NCBI RefSeq assembly: GCF_938045205.1
Contig: NZ_CALIMY010000100.1
Location: 1-55,700, forward strand
Origin: an uncultured Campylobacter sp.
GTDB lineage: Bacteria; Campylobacterota; Campylobacteria; Campylobacterales; Campylobacteraceae
Direction: 5' to 3'
DNA: 55,700 nucleotides
This document shows positions 51,046-55,700 of the stretch, piece by piece. The first letter of the stretch is position 1; every line of letters begins with the position of its first letter. The notes under the pieces are model-generated. The model was not told the origin of the DNA, made no database searches, and saw only the letters and a list, made by a program, of their open reading frames with translations. A program made the position numbers and the translations under genes.

Positions 51046-52016
51046 AATTTATCATAGACCGCTTCGATGGAAGCAAAAATTATAAGCAAGCCTACGAATT
51101 AAGTTTGGAGCAGATCAAAGGAAAGACCCTGCTTGGAGTTTTGCAATTTATTAAGCAAAATTTAGACATCACTTTAAATTTTACCGCAGCGTGTCGTATG
51201 GCGATATGCGGAGCCTGTGCCGTAAGGGTAAACGGACACTCATATCTTGCCTGCGATACCAAGATGGAGGCTTTGCTTGCGGAGTATGAAAACCCCGATA
51301 GTTTTACGATCTCTCCGCTAAATAATTTTCGAGTGATCTCGGATCTAGTTGTGGATTGGGAGCCTAGTATCGAAAATTTAAGAAAGATCAAGCCTACGAT
51401 TACGCCTAAGAAAGAATTTAGCGCCGAAAAGGGCTGTAAGCAAAGCCCTGAGCAGATGGAGCGAATTAAAAAGCAGTGGGATTGTATCCTTTGCGGATGT
51501 TGCGCTAGCGAATGCAATAAGCTTGGAGCCGATGCGAGCGATTATATGCAACCCTTTGTTTTTACGCACGCTAACCGCGCCGCGTTTGATTCAAGAAGCA
51601 GGGACGCTATGCCTCATCTAAAGCCTGCGGTACTAAACGGATTATGGCTATGCGTGCACTGCCAAGAGTGTGCCGATCGCTGCCCTAAAGGCATAAGCGC
51701 CCAAAGCGATATCACCGCACTTCGCGCTTTAGCGATGAAAAAGGGCTTAACCGCAGGAAGCGGTCCTGGTCATGCAGAGGCATTCCTACTAGACATCGTA
51801 GAGGGAAGCGGAAGGCTAAACGAGATCAAGCTTGCCTTAAGAAGCGAAGGCGTATTTGCAAATATGGGCAAGATGGACGTAGCGGCAAATTTAATGGCTG
51901 CGGGCAAGATGAATCCTCTTCATGCTTTCGGCGAAGAGGAGATCGAGGGACATGCGCAGCTCGTTAAGATGATAGAGGCCGCACGCAAGGCTCAAGCTAG
52001 CGGTGAGATAGAATAA
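51042..52016 (+). CDS. mfrB: Methylmenaquinol:fumarate reductase iron-sulfur subunit
   Basis: The 324-residue protein has an N-terminal 2Fe-2S domain (CRMAICGACAVRVNG...LAC) and C-terminal 4Fe-4S/3Fe-4S ligands (CILCGCCASECNKLG and CVHCQECADRCPKG). It passes electrons between the CCG-domain subunit and the flavoprotein. The C-terminus is longer than in ordinary SdhB, as in the Mfr type. It overlaps mfrA (ATGA) and is followed by mfrE after 10 bases. Confidence 0.93.
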   Translation: MKFIIDRFDGSKNYKQAYELSLEQIKGKTLLGVLQFIKQNLDITLNFTAACRMAICGACAVRVNGHSYLACDTKMEALLAEYENPDSFTISPLNNFRVISDLVVDWEPSIENLRKIKPTITPKKEFSAEKGCKQSPEQMERIKKQWDCILCGCCASECNKLGADASDYMQPFVFTHANRAAFDSRSRDAMPHLKPAVLNGLWLCVHCQECADRCPKGISAQSDITALRALAMKKGLTAGSGPGHAEAFLLDIVEGSGRLNEIKLALRSEGVFANMGKMDVAANLMAAGKMNPLHAFGEEEIEGHAQLVKMIEAARKAQASGEIE

Positions 52017-52026
52017 GGAGGAGAGG

Positions 52027-52884
52027 ATGAATAACGAATTTGCATTTTTCCCGGGTTGCGTTTTAAGTCAAGCCGCAAAGGAATCTAAAATTTCACTCGA
52101 AGCGATCGCTCCGGTGCTGGGTATTAAACTTCACGAGATAAAAGGTTGGAGCTGCTGCGGGGCTAGTCAAGCTCAATGCGTCGATCCTATGGCGAGCCTA
52201 GTAGCCAATGCCAGAAACATCGCGCTAGCCGAGGGTATGAATATGCCTCTGCTAACTACCTGCTCTACCTGTATGCTAACTCTAACCAAGGCTAAACTTA
52301 CTCTAGATAAGGGAGCTAAAAGCTATATCAATACCTTTTTAAAAGAGGGCGGTATGCAGTATCAGGGAAGTACCGAGATAACGAGTCTGCTTTGGGTACT
52401 ATATCAAAGCTTAGATACATTAAAAGCTAAAGTCGTTAGGCCGCTAACAAATTTAAAAGTAGCGCTATTTTACGGCTGCCACTCATTAAGACCGGAGCGC
52501 GAGCTTAAAAAAGAAAGCTCAACCAATCCAAAAAGCTTTGAAGCGGTAGTTAGCGCACTTGGTGCTCAGATCGTGCCTTTTGAAAAACGCCTTGATTGCT
52601 GCGGCTTTCACGCTAGCTATCCAGCGGTAAAATCGGTATCTAAAATGTCAAGCGAGATCGTAAATGACGCTGCCGAGCACGGCGCCGACGTCGTAGTTAC
52701 CCCTTGTCCGCTATGCCAGATGCAGTTAGATATCTATCAGGAGCGATACCAAGAAGCGATGAACTCCAAGGCAAGAAAGCCGATCATCCACCTATCTCAG
52801 CTGGTAGGCCTTGCTCTTGGGCTAAGCAACGAGCAGCTTGGGCTAAACATCAATATCCAAGATGCAACGAGATTGGTAAGCTGA
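52027..52884 (+). CDS. mfrE: Methylmenaquinol:fumarate reductase CCG-domain subunit
   Basis: The 285-residue protein has two CCG domains: GCVLSQAAK...GWSCCGASQAQC...CSTC, and GCHSLRPERE...LDCCGFHAS...CPLCQMQ. This is the HdrB/SdhE type of subunit that, in Mfr and class E succinate dehydrogenases, binds the complex to the membrane and reacts with quinol. The ATG is preceded by AAGGAGGAG. A compound hairpin follows the gene. Confidence 0.92.
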   Translation: MNNEFAFFPGCVLSQAAKESKISLEAIAPVLGIKLHEIKGWSCCGASQAQCVDPMASLVANARNIALAEGMNMPLLTTCSTCMLTLTKAKLTLDKGAKSYINTFLKEGGMQYQGSTEITSLLWVLYQSLDTLKAKVVRPLTNLKVALFYGCHSLRPERELKKESSTNPKSFEAVVSALGAQIVPFEKRLDCCGFHASYPAVKSVSKMSSEIVNDAAEHGADVVVTPCPLCQMQLDIYQERYQEAMNSKARKPIIHLSQLVGLALGLSNEQLGLNINIQDATRLVS

Positions 52885-53272
52885 TCTTTGGGAAATTTCT
52901 AAAGATTTAAAGGATGATTTTGCAAAAATACTTCGCTGCGGCGCACAAACAGTGCGCCTGCTAGTATCGCACAAAATCATCCAACCTACGCCTGCTTTAT
53001 CTTGAACTGCTTTTCGCTACTATAAAATTCTTGGATGAAATTTCACTGCTTCGTAAATTTTAATGCTTCGTAAAATTTAATGCTTTCTCTGTCGTAATTT
53101 AAAGTTTCGCCCGCCGAGCAAATTTTAATCCGCCTTTTATTTTTAAATTTAAAACCTACTAGACGATGAATAAATATAAAATTTTAATTAAATCTAACGA
53201 AATTTAAGGTGCATGAATTCTAAATTTTGATAGAATGCCATTTAAAAATATCCTAAATTTCAGGAGGACATT
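52885..53272. other. Spacer between mfrE and hydA
   Basis: The 388 bases hold the compound hairpin, several AAATTT motifs, a likely -10 TAGAAT at 53231-53236 and a strong AGGAGG site before hydA. No gene seen. Confidence 0.55.
52912..52982 (+). terminator. Compound hairpin after mfrE
   Basis: Outer arms GGATGATTTTG (52912-52922) and CAAAATCATCC (52972-52982) are perfect 11-base complements; within them GGCGCAC and GTGCGCC form a tight inner stem with loop AAACA. It may end the mfr transcript or protect its 3' end; no T run follows the outer arm. Confidence 0.5.
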
Positions 53273-54418
53273 ATGGTTGATTTGGCTCAAATTTCGGCTA
53301 GACTTGATGCCGTTGAGCGTTTGCCGCGAATAAAAGCAGAGGAAAGCATACAAGAAAGGCTTAAAAGCAAGGGTTTTTCGCGCCGCGATTTTATGAAATG
53401 GAGCGGAGCGATGACCGCGATGCTAGGGCTTCCGGCCGCATTTGCGCCGAGCGTGGCGCGAGCGGCGGAGCTTGCGGATCGCTTGCCTGTGATCTGGCTT
53501 CATATGGCGGAGTGCACGGGCTGTAGCGAGAGCTTACTTCGCACCGATACGCCTACGATCGACAGTCTAATATTCGATTACATCAGCCTAGAATACCACG
53601 AGACGATAATGGCTGCCGCAGGCTGGCAAGCCGAGGAAAATTTAGAGGGCGCGATCGAAAAATACAAGGGGCGCTATATCTTGATGGTAGAGGGCGGAAT
53701 TCCAAGCGGCGAGAATGAATTTTTCCTAACCGTGGGTCCTGAGGGCAAGAGCGGAGCTCAGCACTGCAAGCACGCTGCCGAAGGCGCTGCGGCAATATTT
53801 GCGATCGGCACCTGTTCGAGCTTCGGCGGTATCCAAGCCGCGGCCCCGAATCCGACCGGCGCCGTAGGTTTGGACAAAATCATAAACAAACCCGTCATCA
53901 ACGTCCCGGGCTGTCCGCCTAGCGAAAAAAATATCGTCGGTAACGTGCTAAATTTCATCCTTTTCGGCACGCTTCCAAGCCTAGATGTTTATAACCGACC
54001 GAAATGGGCTTACGGGCTGCGAATACATGATCTATGCGAGCGCCGCGGACATTTTGATGCGGGCGAGTTTGTAGAAAGCTTTGGCGATGCGGGCGCAAAG
54101 GACGGATACTGCCTTTATAAAGTAGGCTGCAAGGGTCCTTATACGTTTAACAACTGCTCGCGCGAGCGCTTCAACTCCCACACTAGCTGGCCGGTACAGG
54201 CCGGTCACGGCTGTATAGGTTGCTCGGAGCCTGATTTTTGGGATCATATGGGACCTTTTGAGGAACCTTTGGCAGATCGCCTTTACGAAAGCGTTTTCGG
54301 CGGGCTCGGCGCTGATGCTACCGCAGATAAGATAGGTATCGGAATTTTAGCGATCACGGGTGTTGCGGTAGCGGCACACGCCGCGATTGCGTCATTTAAG
54401 AAAGATAAAGGGGAATAA
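53273..54418 (+). CDS. hydA: Uptake [NiFe] hydrogenase small subunit
   Basis: The 381-residue subunit has a long Tat signal (FSRRDFMKWSGAMTAMLGLPAAFAPSVARA, about 35-70), the proximal-cluster start HMAECTGCSESLLR, GTCSSFGGI, NVPGCPPSEKN, the distal and medial cluster Cys (CERRGHFDAGEF..., YKVGCKGPYTFNNC, GCIGCSEPDFWD) and a C-terminal membrane helix (IGIGILAITGVAVAAHAAIA). It carries electrons from the NiFe site to a cytochrome b and the quinone pool. AGGAGG precedes the ATG. hydB follows after two bases. Confidence 0.95.
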   Translation: MVDLAQISARLDAVERLPRIKAEESIQERLKSKGFSRRDFMKWSGAMTAMLGLPAAFAPSVARAAELADRLPVIWLHMAECTGCSESLLRTDTPTIDSLIFDYISLEYHETIMAAAGWQAEENLEGAIEKYKGRYILMVEGGIPSGENEFFLTVGPEGKSGAQHCKHAAEGAAAIFAIGTCSSFGGIQAAAPNPTGAVGLDKIINKPVINVPGCPPSEKNIVGNVLNFILFGTLPSLDVYNRPKWAYGLRIHDLCERRGHFDAGEFVESFGDAGAKDGYCLYKVGCKGPYTFNNCSRERFNSHTSWPVQAGHGCIGCSEPDFWDHMGPFEEPLADRLYESVFGGLGADATADKIGIGILAITGVAVAAHAAIASFKKDKGE

Positions 54419-54420
54419 TC

Positions 54421-55700
54421 ATGTCGCAAAGAATCGTAATAGATCCGATAACCAGAATAGAGGGACATTTAAGAATAGAGGTCGTAGTGGATGATGAAAA
54501 CGTCGTCCGCGAGGCTTATAGTAGCTCCACTTTATGGCGCGGGCTTGAGACCATAGTAAAAAATAGAGATCCGCGCGACGCGGGATTTTTTATGCAAAGA
54601 ATTTGCGGCGTCTGCACCTTCTCGCATTACAAAGCGGGCATCGTCGCGGTAGAAAACGCCCTCGGTATCACTCCGCCGCTAAATGCCTTGCTAACGCGCA
54701 CGCTGATGGCTAACGCGCTGTTTTTGCACGATCATCCGGTACATTTTTATCAACTCCACGGGCTTGATTTCGTAGATGTAGTAAGCGCGCTTAGCGCCGA
54801 TCCTAAAAAAGCAAGCGAGGAGGCGTTTAAATACTGCGACACCCCTTATGCGTGCGGCGCGGATAAACTAAAAGAGGTGCAAGATCGCGTGGGCGCTTTT
54901 GTTAAGAAAGGCGCTTTGGGGCCTTTTGCCAATGCCTACTTCGGCCATCCTACATATAAGCTTAGCCCGGAGCAAAATTTAATCGCTCTTTCGCACTATC
55001 TTGAGTGTTTGCGCATTCAGCGCACGGCGGCTCAGATGATGGCGATATTCGGTGCGAAGCAGCCTCATCCGCAAAGCCTCACCGTAGGCGGCGTCACCTG
55101 CGTAATGGATATCCTAAGTCCTGCGAGACTTGGCGAATATATGTCTAAATTTAAAGAGGTCGCGGACTTCGTAAATCGCTCCTACTATCCTGATCTCGTA
55201 ATGGCTGCGAAGGCTTACGGTAATGAGCCTAGCGTGCTAAATGATATCGGTGTGGCAAATTTATGGACTCATCAAGAATTTCAGCTTTCAAAGAACGAAT
55301 GGCTATTTCAAAGCGGCATGATCCTTGACGGCGATATTAGCAAGGTTTTGGAGCTCGATGAGAACAAGATTACCGAGGAGGCAACGCATGCGTGGTATAA
55401 AAACGATGCGGCGCTCCATCCTTACGACGGCGAGCAGGAGCCGAATTATACGGGCCTTCAGGACGGACAGAGCATCGACGCGCACGGCAAAGAAGCGCAC
55501 ACGAAGGTGCTCGATACCCAGGGCAAATACACCTGGATCAAGGCTCCGCGCTACGACGGCAAGCCGCTTCAGGTAGGACCGCTTGCAAATATCGTGGTAA
55601 ATTACGCTAAGAAAAACGAGCGCGTAGTAAAGGTCGTGGATCAATTCCTAAAAGACGCCGGCTTGCCGCTTGAAGCGGGATTTTCGACGCTTGGACGAAC
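54421..55700 (+). CDS. hydB: Uptake [NiFe] hydrogenase large subunit (truncated at window end)
   Basis: The open frame begins MSQRIVIDPITRIEGHLRIE, the classical start of the large subunit, and carries the first NiFe ligand motif RICGVCTFSH (C62, C65). It runs off the window after about 426 codons without a stop, so the second Cys pair (DPCxxC) near the C-terminus is not visible. It binds the NiFe(CN)2CO centre and oxidises H2 in the periplasm together with HydA. It lies two bases after hydA. Confidence 0.95.
   Translation, partial: MSQRIVIDPITRIEGHLRIEVVVDDENVVREAYSSSTLWRGLETIVKNRDPRDAGFFMQRICGVCTFSHYKAGIVAVENALGITPPLNALLTRTLMANALFLHDHPVHFYQLHGLDFVDVVSALSADPKKASEEAFKYCDTPYACGADKLKEVQDRVGAFVKKGALGPFANAYFGHPTYKLSPEQNLIALSHYLECLRIQRTAAQMMAIFGAKQPHPQSLTVGGVTCVMDILSPARLGEYMSKFKEVADFVNRSYYPDLVMAAKAYGNEPSVLNDIGVANLWTHQEFQLSKNEWLFQSGMILDGDISKVLELDENKITEEATHAWYKNDAALHPYDGEQEPNYTGLQDGQSIDAHGKEAHTKVLDTQGKYTWIKAPRYDGKPLQVGPLANIVVNYAKKNERVVKVVDQFLKDAGLPLEAGFSTLGR

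Overview
The window looks like chromosomal DNA of a Campylobacter species with a fairly high G+C content for the genus (C. gracilis-like; the species is inferred). The reasons are the epsilonproteobacterial gene set and order: msbA-cysS-murJ, the STAS-MlaE/MlaF/MlaD/lipoprotein cluster, ruvA-ddl-Phd-like-hydrolase-murF, the futalosine-pathway gene mqnC, a methylmenaquinol:fumarate reductase (mfrABE) and a HydAB uptake hydrogenase. No rRNA, tRNA, insertion sequence, prophage or CRISPR array was recognised.

Layout. 1-5.0 kb: mqnC, an NfeD/SPFH membrane pair and two convergent MFS transporters. 5.5-20.2 kb: envelope biogenesis (msbA, cysS, murJ, mla-type ABC system, ruvA, ddl, a Phd-like regulator, an alpha/beta hydrolase, murF). 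20.4-24.8 kb: small housekeeping genes (AlkD-like protein, PPOX protein, SDR, BON lipoprotein, upp). 24.8-26.0 kb: gene-free. 26.0-36.9 kb: a UvrD-like helicase divergent from pbpC and a giant alpha-2-macroglobulin. 37.2-40.8 kb: two tandem Tat-exported FAD reductases without haem domains. 40.9-42.0 kb: an EFR1-type flavodoxin/ferredoxin and a decayed gene. 42.5-47.9 kb: a PepSY protein, a low-complexity membrane protein and a two-component system, divergent from a phosphoethanolamine transferase. 48.1-55.7 kb: a LysR regulator divergent from mfrABE, then hydA and a truncated hydB. Together mqnC, hydAB and mfrABE outline H2 oxidation coupled through (methyl)menaquinone to periplasmic fumarate reduction.

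The most striking signal is not a gene. The hexamer RAATTY (AAATTT, GAATTT, AAATTC, GAATTC) is hugely over-represented. It packs the long spacers (20 copies by hand count in the 506 bases at 12939-13444). It also forms in-frame repeats inside proteins, giving low-complexity inserts or tails in PbpC, CysS, MurF, NfeD, a histidine kinase and a small membrane protein. The clearest case is a 21-unit, 15-bp array in pbpC in which 16 units carry RAATTY at the same phase. RAATTY is, as I recall, the CtsM methylation motif that marks DNA for uptake in C. jejuni. I therefore propose that these repeats are an uptake-sequence-like element spreading by molecular drive through spacers and tolerant parts of genes. 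The repeats are visible; the uptake link is inference.

Several starts were moved from the longest open frame to a position with a better ribosome binding site, and TTG/GTG starts are common here.
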